Shown here: positions 37,300 through 46,066 of the stretch, piece by piece | Layout: each line of letters begins with the position of its first letter | How positions within the stretch are numbered: position 1 is the stretch's first letter | Assembly: GCF_007096385.1 (NCBI RefSeq) | Contig: NZ_VJWL01000001.1 | Span: 1,335,488 to 1,399,487 of the forward strand | Length of the DNA stretch: 64,000 bases | From: Aliidiomarina halalkaliphila | GTDB taxonomy: Bacteria; Pseudomonadota; Gammaproteobacteria; Enterobacterales; Alteromonadaceae | Direction: 5' to 3' | Program-made: the position numbers and the translations under genes | Notes under the pieces: model-generated | What the model was told of the DNA's origin: nothing | The model's input: only the letters and a program-made list of their open reading frames with translations | Databases searched by the model: none

Positions 37300-38025
37300 A
37301 TGATTACTCTTCGCGCAAGCCACCTCGCCAAAGCGTACAAAGGCCGCACTGTGGTCAAGGATGTCAGTATTGAAGTCAATGCCGGACAAGTGGTTGGTTT
37401 ACTTGGACCCAACGGCGCAGGAAAAACAACCACCTTCTATATGATTGTCGGCTTGGTGGCGAACGACAAGGGCACAATCGAATTAGATAACGAAGATATC
37501 ACGCTCTTGCCGATGCATTCACGTGCTCGCAAAGGTATTGGCTACTTACCACAAGAAGCGTCGGTATTTCGCAAGTTGAGCGTACGCGACAACATCATGG
37601 CGATCTTAGAAACCCGTCGTGATTTAGATGCCGCCGGGCGTGAAGAAAAGCTCGATGAGCTCCTTAACGAGTTTAGTATTGGGCACATCGTGAATAGTTT
37701 AGGCATGAGTTTATCCGGTGGTGAACGCCGGCGAGTGGAAATTGCCCGAGCATTGGCCGCGGAACCCAAGTTTATTTTACTCGACGAACCTTTTGCCGGC
37801 GTGGATCCCATTTCTGTGATCGATATCAAAAAAATCATTCAGCAGTTGAGCGATCGTGGCATTGGCGTGTTGATTACCGATCATAACGTGCGTGAAACAC
37901 TCTCTGTCTGTGAAGTTGCATACATCGTGAGCCACGGCCAATTGATTGCAAAAGGCTCGGCACAAGAAGTACTTGCCAACCAACAGGTCAAAGAAGTCTA
38001 CCTTGGTGATCAATTCTCCTTGTAA
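37300..38025 (+). CDS. lptB: LPS export ABC ATPase LptB
   Basis: Cytoplasmic ATPase that drives LPS extraction with LptFG. The 241-residue product matches the E. coli length. It has Walker [18 protein letters not shown], the Q-loop region [13 protein letters not shown], signature [16 protein letters not shown], Walker [14 protein letters not shown] and the switch histidine [10 protein letters not shown]. It lies between lptA and rpoN as in most gammaproteobacteria. Confidence 0.97.
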   Translation: MITLRASHLAKAYKGRTVVKDVSIEVNAGQVVGLLGPNGAGKTTTFYMIVGLVANDKGTIELDNEDITLLPMHSRARKGIGYLPQEASVFRKLSVRDNIMAILETRRDLDAAGREEKLDELLNEFSIGHIVNSLGMSLSGGERRRVEIARALAAEPKFILLDEPFAGVDPISVIDIKKIIQQLSDRGIGVLITDHNVRETLSVCEVAYIVSHGQLIAKGSAQEVLANQQVKEVYLGDQFSL

Positions 38026-38092
38026 TTTCTCGGAAAACCCCAATGATTATAGGTATGGGCGCAATTTACCTAATTAACGCAGAGTGGCTCGA

Positions 38093-39433
38093 ATGAGACC
38101 AGGCTTACAGCTCAAAATGGGTCAGAACCTGAGCATGACCCCGCAACTGCAACAAGCGATTCGCCTGTTGCAGTTGTCGACAATTGAGCTGCAATCAGAG
38201 ATTCAAGAAGCGTTAGAAACCAATCCTCTCCTCGAAGAACCCGACGACGTTGTTAACGATTACGAATGGGACAGCCCCTACTCGGCGGGCACATCGGCCG
38301 GCGAAGCCAGTGAAGACGACTATATCTATCAAGGAGAAACCACGGAAAGCCTGCAAGATTATCTGTTATGGCAGATGCGATTGTCGCATTTTTCACCACT
38401 TGATGAATTTATCGCTGAATTAATCATCGATGCTATCGACGAAAGCGGATATTTAACCCAAGATATAGATGAGATCTTTCAAGCGGTGTTGGTGGAAGAG
38501 CCCGACGCCGAGCTCGATGAAGTGGAGGTAGTGTTAAAGCGAATTCAGCATTTCGATCCCATGGGGGTCGGTGCACGCTCGGTACAGGAGTGTTTGCTGA
38601 TTCAGCTTGAACAACGGGCGATCGATTCGCCTTACCTTGATGCAGCACGGCGGGTGGTCAGTCAGCACCTTGAGTTACTCGCCAAACGCGATTATCGCAC
38701 TTTGGCACGTAAAAGCAGATTAAAAGAAGACACGCTCAAAGAAGTATTGAAGTTATTGCAGGATTTAGAGCCCCGCCCAGGGGAAGGTTTTGGCGGCGCG
38801 CAAAATGACTACGTTATTCCCGATGTTCTGGTACGCAAACACCAAGGGCGCTGGCGCGTTGAGCTCAACCAAGATGCACTACCCAAGTTACGTATCAATC
38901 AAATGTACGCAGACATTGCCAACAACGGCTGTAGTCGCCAAGATAGTCAGTATATCCGCCAGCATTTGCAAGACGCTCGCTGGCTCATAAAGAGTGTAGA
39001 AAGTCGCAATGAAACATTGCTGAAGGTCGCCAATTGTATTGTTCATCGGCAACAGGCTTTTTTCGAACAAGGCCCAGAAGCGATGAAACCAATGATACTC
39101 AGTGATGTCGCAGAAAGTATAGAGATGCATGAGAGCACAATTTCACGGGTCACCACCCAGAAATTCATGCACACGCCACAAGGTGTCTTTGAGTTGAAAT
39201 ATTTCTTTTCAAGTCACGTTGGCACCGACGATGGTGGGGAGTGTTCATCCACTGCAATCCGAGCGTTCATTAAAAAGCTGGTTGCAGCCGAGAACTCTGC
39301 GAAGCCACTGAGCGATAGCAAGCTCGCACAACTTTTGGCTGAGCAGGGGATTCAGGTAGCGAGACGGACCGTCGCGAAGTATCGTGAATCCTTAGGGATT
39401 CCTTCTTCGAGTCAACGGAAGACACTACTTTAA
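38093..39433 (+). CDS. rpoN: RNA polymerase sigma-54 factor RpoN
   Basis: Alternative sigma factor for -24/-12 promoters that need enhancer-binding activators. From ATG at 38093 the product is 446 residues. It has the glutamine-rich region I ([20 protein letters not shown]), an acidic region II, the core-binding domain, the helix-turn-helix [20 protein letters not shown] and the RpoN box [10 protein letters not shown] near the end. An in-frame GTG at 38084 is possible, but the ATG keeps the usual start close to GLQL. hpf follows after 28 nt. Confidence 0.96.
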   Translation: MRPGLQLKMGQNLSMTPQLQQAIRLLQLSTIELQSEIQEALETNPLLEEPDDVVNDYEWDSPYSAGTSAGEASEDDYIYQGETTESLQDYLLWQMRLSHFSPLDEFIAELIIDAIDESGYLTQDIDEIFQAVLVEEPDAELDEVEVVLKRIQHFDPMGVGARSVQECLLIQLEQRAIDSPYLDAARRVVSQHLELLAKRDYRTLARKSRLKEDTLKEVLKLLQDLEPRPGEGFGGAQNDYVIPDVLVRKHQGRWRVELNQDALPKLRINQMYADIANNGCSRQDSQYIRQHLQDARWLIKSVESRNETLLKVANCIVHRQQAFFEQGPEAMKPMILSDVAESIEMHESTISRVTTQKFMHTPQGVFELKYFFSSHVGTDDGGECSSTAIRAFIKKLVAAENSAKPLSDSKLAQLLAEQGIQVARRTVAKYRESLGIPSSSQRKTLL

Positions 39434-39461
39434 AATCACGTCAACAGAAGGAAGATGTGTT

Positions 39462-39749
39462 ATGCAAATCAATCTTACCGGTCATCATGTAGAAATTACT
39501 GAAGCCCTGCGCGATTATGTCGATAATAAATTTGCTAAGCTTGAACGGCATTTCGACCATATTAATAACGTGCATGTGATTTTAAATGTCGAGAAACTCT
39601 TGCAAAAAGCAGAGGCCACGCTTCACTTGAACGGTGGAGAGGTGTTTGCAACATCTGAGCACCAAGATATGTATGCGGCGATTGATGGTTTAATCGATAA
39701 GTTGGACCGTCAAGTGATTAAACACAAAGAGAAACTAAGAAGCCACTAG
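39462..39749 (+). CDS. hpf: Ribosome hibernation promoting factor, short form
   Basis: Binds the 30S decoding region in stationary phase and supports 100S ribosome dimers. The 95-residue product is the short HPF type, with MQINLTGHHVEITEALRDYV at the start, KFAKLERHFDHINNVHVIL in the middle and the basic end LIDKLDRQVIKHKEKLRSH. It lacks the C-terminal dimerisation domain of long HPF. Position after rpoN is standard. Confidence 0.96.
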   Translation: MQINLTGHHVEITEALRDYVDNKFAKLERHFDHINNVHVILNVEKLLQKAEATLHLNGGEVFATSEHQDMYAAIDGLIDKLDRQVIKHKEKLRSH

Positions 39750-39754
39750 TACCT

Positions 39755-40219
39755 ATGGACCTAAAAGATATCCTAAGCCCCGATTGCACACGTTCCGCTA
39801 TATCGGAGAGCAGTAAAAAGAAAGTGCTTGAGCTGATTAGTCAGCTCATTGCACCTAAGCTCGCAGGTGTCAGCAAGTCTGACGTTTTCGAAAGCTTACT
39901 GCAACGTGAGCGATTAGGCAGTACAGGTATTGGCTTAGGTATCGCCATCCCACATGGCCGGCTGGAAAATGCCGGCCATCCTGTCGCCGCTTTAATTACT
40001 CTCAAGCAGCCCATTGATTTTGACGCCATTGATAATCAGCCTGTGGATTTAATATTTGCGTTACTGGTGCCAAAAGATAACCCCGAAGTGCATTTAAAAA
40101 CGCTGTCTGCGGTGGCAGCGCGTTTGAATGACAAAGAGTGTTGTCGAGCGCTCCGCGCCGCCACGAGCGACAGTGATCTACACGAACATATGATAAGTGA
40201 ACCCACATCATGCAACTGA
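39755..40219 (+). CDS. ptsN: Nitrogen-PTS phosphocarrier EIIA-Ntr (PtsN)
   Basis: Terminal phosphoacceptor of the nitrogen phosphotransferase system, a regulatory route rather than a sugar importer. The 154-residue product is a single PTS EIIA type-2 domain, with the phosphorylated histidine in GIGLGIAIPHGRLENAGHPV. LLVPKDNPEVHLKTLSAVA is a conserved downstream block. Its 3' end overlaps rapZ by 10 nt, and npr encodes its phosphodonor in the same run. Confidence 0.96.
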   Translation: MDLKDILSPDCTRSAISESSKKKVLELISQLIAPKLAGVSKSDVFESLLQRERLGSTGIGLGIAIPHGRLENAGHPVAALITLKQPIDFDAIDNQPVDLIFALLVPKDNPEVHLKTLSAVAARLNDKECCRALRAATSDSDLHEHMISEPTSCN

Positions 40220-41073
40220 TCGTTGTTAGCGGACGCTCAGGCTCAGGAAAAACTGTAGCGCTACGCGCACTTGAAGACCTCGGTTTTTATTGCGTTGATA
40301 ATTTGCCTATCGAACTTTTACCAACCTTGGTGCATACCACGTCTTCACGATATACCTCGGTTGCCGTAAGTATCGATGTACGTAACCTTGGGCAAGATTC
40401 CGATGTTCTCCACGATGCATTGGAATTCCTGCCTAATGATGTCAAACCGGAAATTCTGTTTATTGACGCAAGCGACGAGGTGCTCATCCGCCGTTATGGT
40501 GAAACTCGACGCATGCACCCGCTCTCACAAGGCGCTCTTACATTGGCCGATGCGATTCACTCCGAAGGTGTATTAATTGAGCCTCTCGCCGCGATGGCTA
40601 CATGGCGCATCGACAGCACTGATTTAAGTATTCATGAGTTAATTTCGCAAGTGACCGAACGTGTATTAGGGCGGGAACAGAACCAATTAATGCTCGTTTT
40701 TATGTCATTTGGTTTCAAACACGGCATCCCTACAACCGCCGACACCGTATTCGATGCACGTATCCTACCGAACCCCCATTGGGAACCCGAACTACGCCCC
40801 TACAGTGGTCTTGATGAGCCTGTTCAGCATTATTTGGGGCAACAGCAGTTAGTGACCAAGTTTATCTATCAAGTCGAGAACTTTGTCGGCACCTGGCTCC
40901 CTTACTTCCAACGCAGTAACCGCAGTTATTTAACTATCGCGATTGGCTGCACCGGTGGTCAACACCGATCGGTATATATTGCCGAACGCCTTGCTGAAAA
41001 CTTTGCCAATCAGCATCCAAGTATTCGTGTGAAACATCGGGAATTAGATAAGAAAAAGCATGCCACAGCATAG
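40210..41073 (+). CDS. rapZ: RNase adaptor protein RapZ
   Basis: P-loop protein that in E. coli binds GlcN6P and the sRNA GlmZ and presents it to RNase E, which tunes amino-sugar supply. The 287-residue product has Walker A SGRSGSGKTVALRALEDLG followed by FYCVDNLP, the conserved DARILPNPHWEPELRPYSG, and the C-terminal domain GCTGGQHRSVYIAERLA. It overlaps ptsN by 10 nt and npr by 14 nt. Confidence 0.96.
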   Translation: MQLIVVSGRSGSGKTVALRALEDLGFYCVDNLPIELLPTLVHTTSSRYTSVAVSIDVRNLGQDSDVLHDALEFLPNDVKPEILFIDASDEVLIRRYGETRRMHPLSQGALTLADAIHSEGVLIEPLAAMATWRIDSTDLSIHELISQVTERVLGREQNQLMLVFMSFGFKHGIPTTADTVFDARILPNPHWEPELRPYSGLDEPVQHYLGQQQLVTKFIYQVENFVGTWLPYFQRSNRSYLTIAIGCTGGQHRSVYIAERLAENFANQHPSIRVKHRELDKKKHATA

Positions 41074-41335
41074 TCGTCAGCTTCGAATTCAAAACAAACT
41101 CGGATTACATGCTCGGGCCGCTACCAAGCTTGCCCGCCTTGCCAACGAGTTTGATGCACGTATCTCGATCCGCCAAGGGGAACGCGAAGTGGATGCCTCC
41201 AGCGTAATGGGCATTATGCTTCTCGCCAGCCAACAAGGTAAAACCATTGAAGTGAACGCCGAGGGCGAAGATGCCGAAGCCGCGCTCGACGCCATCGAAA
41301 AACTCATCCAAGACCGCTTCGACGAAGACGAATAA
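41060..41335 (+). CDS. npr: Phosphocarrier NPr of the nitrogen PTS
   Basis: HPr-like carrier (PtsO) that passes phosphate from EI-Ntr to PtsN. The 91-residue product has the active-site histidine in NKLGLHARAATKLARLA and the HPr second motif ASSVMGIMLLASQQGKTIEV. It is the last gene of the kdsD-npr run. It is convergent with pmbA, with a 371-bp repeat-filled gap and no ordinary T-run terminator between them. Confidence 0.95.
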   Translation: MPQHSRQLRIQNKLGLHARAATKLARLANEFDARISIRQGEREVDASSVMGIMLLASQQGKTIEVNAEGEDAEAALDAIEKLIQDRFDEDE

Positions 41336-41357
41336 TCGTACCCGCCTCTATGCAAAA

Positions 41358-41467
41358 GCACGGGCGCGGATATGCCCCCGTGCGGGACGCTGCAAGTACA
41401 TCCATGTAAGCTTGGCTGCCGCATCCCTGCGGCAGACACCCGCTCGGTGCCATATCTGCGCCCATGC
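41358..41467 (-). repeat. Dispersed palindromic repeat, copy C
   Basis: The most complete copy, on the minus strand. The outer arms 41358-41386 and 41439-41467 are inverted repeats matching at 24 of 29 positions. Inside are the perfect 8-bp hairpin CTGCCGCA-TCCC-TGCGGCAG (41416-41435) and the perfect hairpin TACAT-CC-ATGTA (41397-41408). The element folds on paper as a stem with two side hairpins, a cloverleaf-like layout. It starts 22 nt after the npr stop. Confidence 0.85.
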
Positions 41468-41547
41468 TCCGCAAGTAATCTAGCCTTTTAAATGTTTATG
41501 GTTGAAATCCCGTCTAACCCAGTGGGAGCGGTGCTGGGTAAGTCCTG

Positions 41548-41646
41548 GTGCTGGGAAAAGCTTCGTGGGGGTGTGCGCGGCAGGGATGCCGCGCCCAAGC
41601 CTACATGGACGTACTTGCGGCGTCCCCCACGAGGCTTTCCCAGCAC
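41548..41646 (+). repeat. Dispersed palindromic repeat, copy D
   Basis: The outer arms GTGCTGGGAAAAGCTTCGTG (from 41548) and CACGAGGCTTTCCCAGCAC (to 41646) are nearly perfect inverted repeats. Between them are GCGCGGCA-GGGA-TGCCGCGC (41575-41594, perfect 8 bp) and TACAT-GG-ACGTA (41602-41613, one wobble). The first stem differs from copies A and C on both strands, yet still pairs perfectly around the same GGGA loop. Confidence 0.85.
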
Positions 41647-41682
41647 TAGGGCTCGAAGCCTCGTGCCCATGCCCGCAGCGGA

Positions 41683-41699
41683 CCAACGCGGTGCGTTGG
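41683..41699. repeat. 17-bp hairpin repeat, copy 3
   Basis: CCAACGC-GGT-GCGTTGG, identical to the copy at 24836-24852. It lies 7 nt beyond the pmbA stop on the minus strand, where it could mark the transcript end, though no T-run follows. Confidence 0.8.
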
Positions 41700-41706
41700 G
41701 TAAGGG

Positions 41707-43077
41707 TTAAGAGCCGGCGATTTTCATGGCGCCTAACAGGACGGAGCCGGTTTGGATGCCGTGACGGGGATCGATATCTTGTCCGATGGCTTGGATGTTC
41801 ATGAGCATGTCTTTGAGGTTTCCGGCAATGGTCACTTCCGTGACTGGGAATTGAATTTCGCCATTTTCCACCCAAAACCCTGCAGCGCCGCGAGAATAAT
41901 CGCCAGTGACCATATTGACGCCCTGCCCCATGAGTTCGGTCACCAGTAAACCTGTGCCCATTTGCTGACACAATGCCTCGAGCCCTTCCACTTGATGGGC
42001 TTTATCTGGTCGCACAAACCAATTATGAATCCCACCCGCATGACCTGTGGTTGGCATTTTCAGTTTGCGACCCGCGTAGCTAGTGAGCAGATAAGTATTC
42101 AGAATTCCGTCGCTGACAATAGGCTGCGCTGTTGTGCGCACGCCTTCATGATCAAACGGGCTTGATGCCAAGCCTCCAGGCACCAACGGATCTTCATCAA
42201 TAGTGAGCCATTGTGGTAACACCCCTTTGCCCAAATGATCTAGCAAGAAACTGCTTTTTCGATACAGGCTACCGCCGCTGATCGCTGTTGCAAGCGCACC
42301 AAAGAGGCCATGGGCAAGATCTCGGTGGAAAATTACCGGCACCGAACAAGTGGGTACTGAACGCGCACCTAAGCGTGAAATTGTATTTTCCACCGCTTCT
42401 TTGGCGACCTGCTCCGGGGTTGCCAAATACGCTGGATTACGTGCGATGGTATAGGCGTAATCACGTTCCATTCGATCACCTTCTTTGGCAATCGGCATGC
42501 AGCTTAAACTTTGCCGCGAGCTCATGTAATGACCGGTAAAGCCATGACTATTTCCATAGACGCGAAAGCCACAATGACTGGCAAAATGTGCCCCGTCAGA
42601 ATTTACAATACGCGGGTCGCCTGCGAGAGCGATTTGCTCACAGGCTAGCGCCCACTCCGTGGCGTCGGCAGGATCTTGCGAAGCGGGGTAAAACAGCTTC
42701 GGATCTGGATAATCAAAGGCCATAAGATCGGCATCGGCTAATCCTGCACAGGGATCGTCAGACGTAAAACGAGCAATGGCATCGGCTTTTTCTACCGCGG
42801 CACGTACTGCCTCGGCGGATAGGTCTGAAGTACTTGCGGAACCCTTGCGTTGACCACGGTAAACCGTAATACCCAAGCTGCCATCTTGATTGAATTCCAC
42901 GGTTTCCACTTCCGCTAAGCGTGTACTCACACTCAACCCGCGCGAATGGGAAATTGCGCATTCAGCGGCACTCGCCCCTCGTTTCTTGGCTTGCCGAATA
43001 GCCGCTTCAACGGCGTCTATGGCTTGATCCATATCGGGTTGTAACTGTTCCGCTGATGTTTTCTTCAATGTATTCAA
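41707..43077 (-). CDS. pmbA: Metalloprotease subunit PmbA (TldE)
   Basis: Partner of TldD in the TldD/TldE protease, which in E. coli matures microcin B17 and breaks down the antitoxin CcdA. The 456-residue product has the PmbA/TldD fold (AISHSRGLSVSTRLAEVETV, YRGQRKGSASTSDLS, and GVRTTAQPIVSDGILNTYLL). It lacks the HExxxH zinc motif, as expected for the TldE side. It is divergent from darP. Confidence 0.95.
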   Translation of the reverse strand: MNTLKKTSAEQLQPDMDQAIDAVEAAIRQAKKRGASAAECAISHSRGLSVSTRLAEVETVEFNQDGSLGITVYRGQRKGSASTSDLSAEAVRAAVEKADAIARFTSDDPCAGLADADLMAFDYPDPKLFYPASQDPADATEWALACEQIALAGDPRIVNSDGAHFASHCGFRVYGNSHGFTGHYMSSRQSLSCMPIAKEGDRMERDYAYTIARNPAYLATPEQVAKEAVENTISRLGARSVPTCSVPVIFHRDLAHGLFGALATAISGGSLYRKSSFLLDHLGKGVLPQWLTIDEDPLVPGGLASSPFDHEGVRTTAQPIVSDGILNTYLLTSYAGRKLKMPTTGHAGGIHNWFVRPDKAHQVEGLEALCQQMGTGLLVTELMGQGVNMVTGDYSRGAAGFWVENGEIQFPVTEVTIAGNLKDMLMNIQAIGQDIDPRHGIQTGSVLLGAMKIAGS

Positions 43078-43164
43078 ACCTTACCTCATGTTCCTGTGCG
43101 ATTCGGCATATCTTAGCCGGCTGCTTCCTGATAAAATTAGATCATTGAATAAAGGTAAATCACT

Positions 43165-43689
43165 ATGCAATCTGATCATCAGGACGAATTTTTTGACGAT
43201 TCCGAGTCGAGTAAAAGCCAGCGTAAACGCGAATCGCAGGCCATGCATGAGCTCGGAGTTAAGCTCGTAAAACTGGGCAAAAATGTGCTTAAACAGCTCC
43301 CTCTCGATCACGAGGTTCTTGCTGCCGTGCAGTTGGCCCAAAAAATTGAAAACAAACGCGAAGGCTATCGCCGTCAGCTACAATTTATCGGCAAACTGTT
43401 GCGCCAACGCGATACTGATGCCTTGCTAGCCAAGATAGACGAAATCGAAAATCACTCGCTCTATCAGGCCTCTCATTTTCATGCCTTGGAACGCTGGCGC
43501 GATCGTATCATCAGTGGTGGCGACGACGCGATCCAAGCCTTTATCGACGACTACCCTATGGCCGATCGTCAACAATTGCGGCAGTATGCGCGCCAAGCGC
43601 AGAAAGAGCTCGAGCAGAACAAACCACCTGCAGCCTCTCGTGCTCTCTTTAAATATATTCGCGGCGTTGTCGACAGCCAAGCGAAGTAA
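43165..43689 (+). CDS. darP: Ribosome biogenesis factor DarP (YjgA)
   Basis: Dual-action ribosomal assembly protein that binds late 50S precursors in E. coli. The 174-residue product is highly charged and helical, with the family segments KSQRKRESQAMHELGVKLVK, QLAQKIENKREGYRRQLQFI and GKLLR. The C-terminal part contains ALERWRDRIISGGDDAIQAF. It is flanked by pmbA (divergent, as in E. coli) and tldD (convergent, 16-nt gap). Confidence 0.94.
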   Translation: MQSDHQDEFFDDSESSKSQRKRESQAMHELGVKLVKLGKNVLKQLPLDHEVLAAVQLAQKIENKREGYRRQLQFIGKLLRQRDTDALLAKIDEIENHSLYQASHFHALERWRDRIISGGDDAIQAFIDDYPMADRQQLRQYARQAQKELEQNKPPAASRALFKYIRGVVDSQAK

Positions 43690-43705
43690 TCATGCAAGGC
43701 ACCGA

Positions 43706-45199
43706 TTACTCGGTGCCGCCTACGGTCATGGCGTCAATCTTCAAGGTCGGCTGCCCAACACCCACAGGCACACTCTGACCATCCTTTCCACACACGCCAA
43801 TGCCTGTATCGAGCGCTAAATCATTTCCGATCATCGACACCCGCGCCATCGCCTCTGGGCCATTACCGATCAAGGTAGCGCCTTTCAGTGGTGCCGTAAT
43901 CTTGCCGTCTTCAATTAAATAAGCTTCCGATGCGCTAAATACAAATTTGCCGGACGTAATATCTACCTGACCGCCGGAAAATTGAGGCGCATAAATACCA
44001 CGTTTTACCGATTGAATAATTTCATCCGGCTCATGGTTACCGCCCAACATGTAGGTATTGGTCATGCGTGGCATGGGTAGATGCGCGTAGGACTCTCGGC
44101 GACCATTCCCCGTTGGAGCGACACCCATCAAGCGCGCATTCATTTTATCCTGCATGTAGCCCACTAAGCGGCCATCTTCGATAAGCACGTTATACCCCGA
44201 TGGTGTGCCTTCATCATCCACACTCAAGGAGCCACGGCGATTCTTGATTGTGCCGTCATCCACAATAGTGCAGCCTTTAGCGGCCACTTGCTCACCCATA
44301 CGTCCAGAATACGCAGATGCGCCCTTGCGATTAAAATCACCTTCTAGGCCATGTCCAACGGCTTCGTGCAGAAGTACACCGGGCCAGCCTGCGCCTAATA
44401 CAACTGGCATGGTGCCCGCCGGTGCGGGCTTGGCTTCAAGCATAATCAGTGCTTGCCGCACCGCTTCTTCCACGTAGCTGACATAACGACGTTTGTCGTT
44501 TTCTTTGCCATTCCCGTTAGTGCCTTGGTTGCTCGTGTTATCGAGCCATACCGGCTGCATAAAGTATTGATAATCGACACGCCCACCGCCACCGCTCGAA
44601 CCGCGCTCGCGGCGTCCATTTTGTTCCGCCAATACAGAACAATTCAAACGCACCAACGGACGAATATCGGTGGCTAAAGTCCCATCCGACGCGGCGACTA
44701 GCACGTGCTCGTATGCGCCAGTCAGTGACACCGTCACTTCAGTGATACGTGGGTCAAGTTTGCGCGCGTGTTTATCCATGGCTTGCAGCAACTCAATTTT
44801 TTGTTGCTCAGACCAAGTCGCAAGAGGGTTATCGCTAAGGTATAAAGCAGGTGCAGTGATATTACTCAGCACCGTTTGTTGCCCCGACTGTCCTGCCGCA
44901 GCAATCCCCCGCGCGGCAATAGCCGCTCGCGATAATGCTGCCGCATCAATACTATCGGCATAGGCAAATCCAGTTTTTTCGCCCGCAATAGCGCGAACAC
45001 CCAAACCTTTTTCAATATTAAAACTGCCGCTTTTTACGATCCCATCTTCCAATACCCAAGCTTCGTTAATGCTGCTCTGCAAATAGATATCGGCATAATC
45101 GATAGCGCCTGAGTGCAGGGTATCTAAACAGCGGGCAAGCTGCTCGGTGTCGAGCCCTGACGGCGCTAACAACTGATCGTGGACCATTGGGTTAATCAT
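43706..45199 (-). CDS. tldD: Metalloprotease TldD
   Basis: Zinc protease subunit of TldD/TldE. The catalytic HExxxH motif is present in [20 protein letters not shown]. Other family blocks are [20 protein letters not shown] with [14 protein letters not shown], and [21 protein letters not shown] use ATG at 45199 (497 aa, [16 protein letters not shown]), which overlaps the preceding nitrilase stop by 8 nt and aligns with the E. coli N-terminus. A start at 45277 would add 26 residues inside the upstream gene. Confidence 0.95.
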   Translation of the reverse strand: MINPMVHDQLLAPSGLDTEQLARCLDTLHSGAIDYADIYLQSSINEAWVLEDGIVKSGSFNIEKGLGVRAIAGEKTGFAYADSIDAAALSRAAIAARGIAAAGQSGQQTVLSNITAPALYLSDNPLATWSEQQKIELLQAMDKHARKLDPRITEVTVSLTGAYEHVLVAASDGTLATDIRPLVRLNCSVLAEQNGRRERGSSGGGGRVDYQYFMQPVWLDNTSNQGTNGNGKENDKRRYVSYVEEAVRQALIMLEAKPAPAGTMPVVLGAGWPGVLLHEAVGHGLEGDFNRKGASAYSGRMGEQVAAKGCTIVDDGTIKNRRGSLSVDDEGTPSGYNVLIEDGRLVGYMQDKMNARLMGVAPTGNGRRESYAHLPMPRMTNTYMLGGNHEPDEIIQSVKRGIYAPQFSGGQVDITSGKFVFSASEAYLIEDGKITAPLKGATLIGNGPEAMARVSMIGNDLALDTGIGVCGKDGQSVPVGVGQPTLKIDAMTVGGTE

Positions 45200-46028
45200 G
45201 GATAAAACGTACCTCAAATTGATTGTGCTGCTGCACGGGCATGCGTTTACGCACTGCCTGTAATTCGTTGTGGTCAATACGGACTGTCAGTGTTCCCACG
45301 GTATTTTCAATGACCCCAAGAACCCGTCCCCACGGATCGACCACCATACTGTGGCCCCATGTGTGCCGCCCATCATCGTGTTGGCCGCATTGATTGGGGG
45401 CCAACATATACACTTGATTTTCTATGGCGCGCGCTTGCAATAAAGGCAACCAATGCGCGCGACCAGTCACTTCGGTAAACGCCGAGGGTAACGCAATCAA
45501 TTCCGCTCCCATGGAGCGCAAGGCGCGAAACTGCTCAGGAAAGCGGAGATCGTAGCATACCGCCAAACCTAATTTCCCAAACGGCGTATCAACCACCTGT
45601 AACGACTGCCCCGGGCGCGTAAATTTAGATTCCCGATAGCTCTTGGTGCCGTCCTCAACGTCTGCATCAAAAAGATGAATTTTATCGTAACGTGCAACGT
45701 GCTGCCCATCGGCATCAAACAAAATAGACGCCGCCGCGTAGCGTTCGCCTGCTTGCAGCGGTAGTGTCCCCGCAAGAATCCACACATTAAACTTTTCGGC
45801 GGCCGCCGCTAACCAATCTTGTACTTCACCGCTACCTGCAGGTTCTGCAAATTGGCCTTGTGCTTTTTCCCCAGCACCAAAACGGGCAAACATCTCCGGT
45901 AACACCACTAAATGGGGCTCTTCTGGATCCCGTGACCGGGTTGTCGATGCAAGCAATTCGTGCAGTATGCGCTTATTCTCGGCCCATTCTGCCCGCGACG
46001 TCCATTGCAATAAACTGATTGCTGCCAT
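45192..46028 (-). CDS. Nitrilase-superfamily amidohydrolase, Nit1-like
   Basis: Carbon-nitrogen hydrolase whose closest functional guess is deaminated glutathione amidase, a metabolite-repair enzyme. The Glu-Lys-Cys triad is visible in [19 protein letters not shown] and [13 protein letters not shown] use ATG at 46028 (278 aa), because GAGG lies 9 nt upstream and the first strand begins at once ([11 protein letters not shown]); ATG at 46043 has no such signal. It sits between yhdP and tldD, a common gammaproteobacterial arrangement. Substrate assignment is inferred from similarity only. Confidence 0.88.
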   Translation of the reverse strand: MAAISLLQWTSRAEWAENKRILHELLASTTRSRDPEEPHLVVLPEMFARFGAGEKAQGQFAEPAGSGEVQDWLAAAAEKFNVWILAGTLPLQAGERYAAASILFDADGQHVARYDKIHLFDADVEDGTKSYRESKFTRPGQSLQVVDTPFGKLGLAVCYDLRFPEQFRALRSMGAELIALPSAFTEVTGRAHWLPLLQARAIENQVYMLAPNQCGQHDDGRHTWGHSMVVDPWGRVLGVIENTVGTLTVRIDHNELQAVRKRMPVQQHNQFEVRFIHD

Positions 46029-46066
46029 CGATACGTTCCTCATGCTTACTTGGGTCGACCGTGGAA

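Noticed and set aside
41358-41646. Integron attC sites or a CRISPR array
   Set aside because: Copies are few, inverted relative to each other, lack the attC core sites and regular spacers, and have no integrase or cas genes nearby.
41339-41804. Open reading frames in the npr-pmbA gap
   Set aside because: They are translations of repeat copies C and D plus the antisense of pmbA, so not genes.
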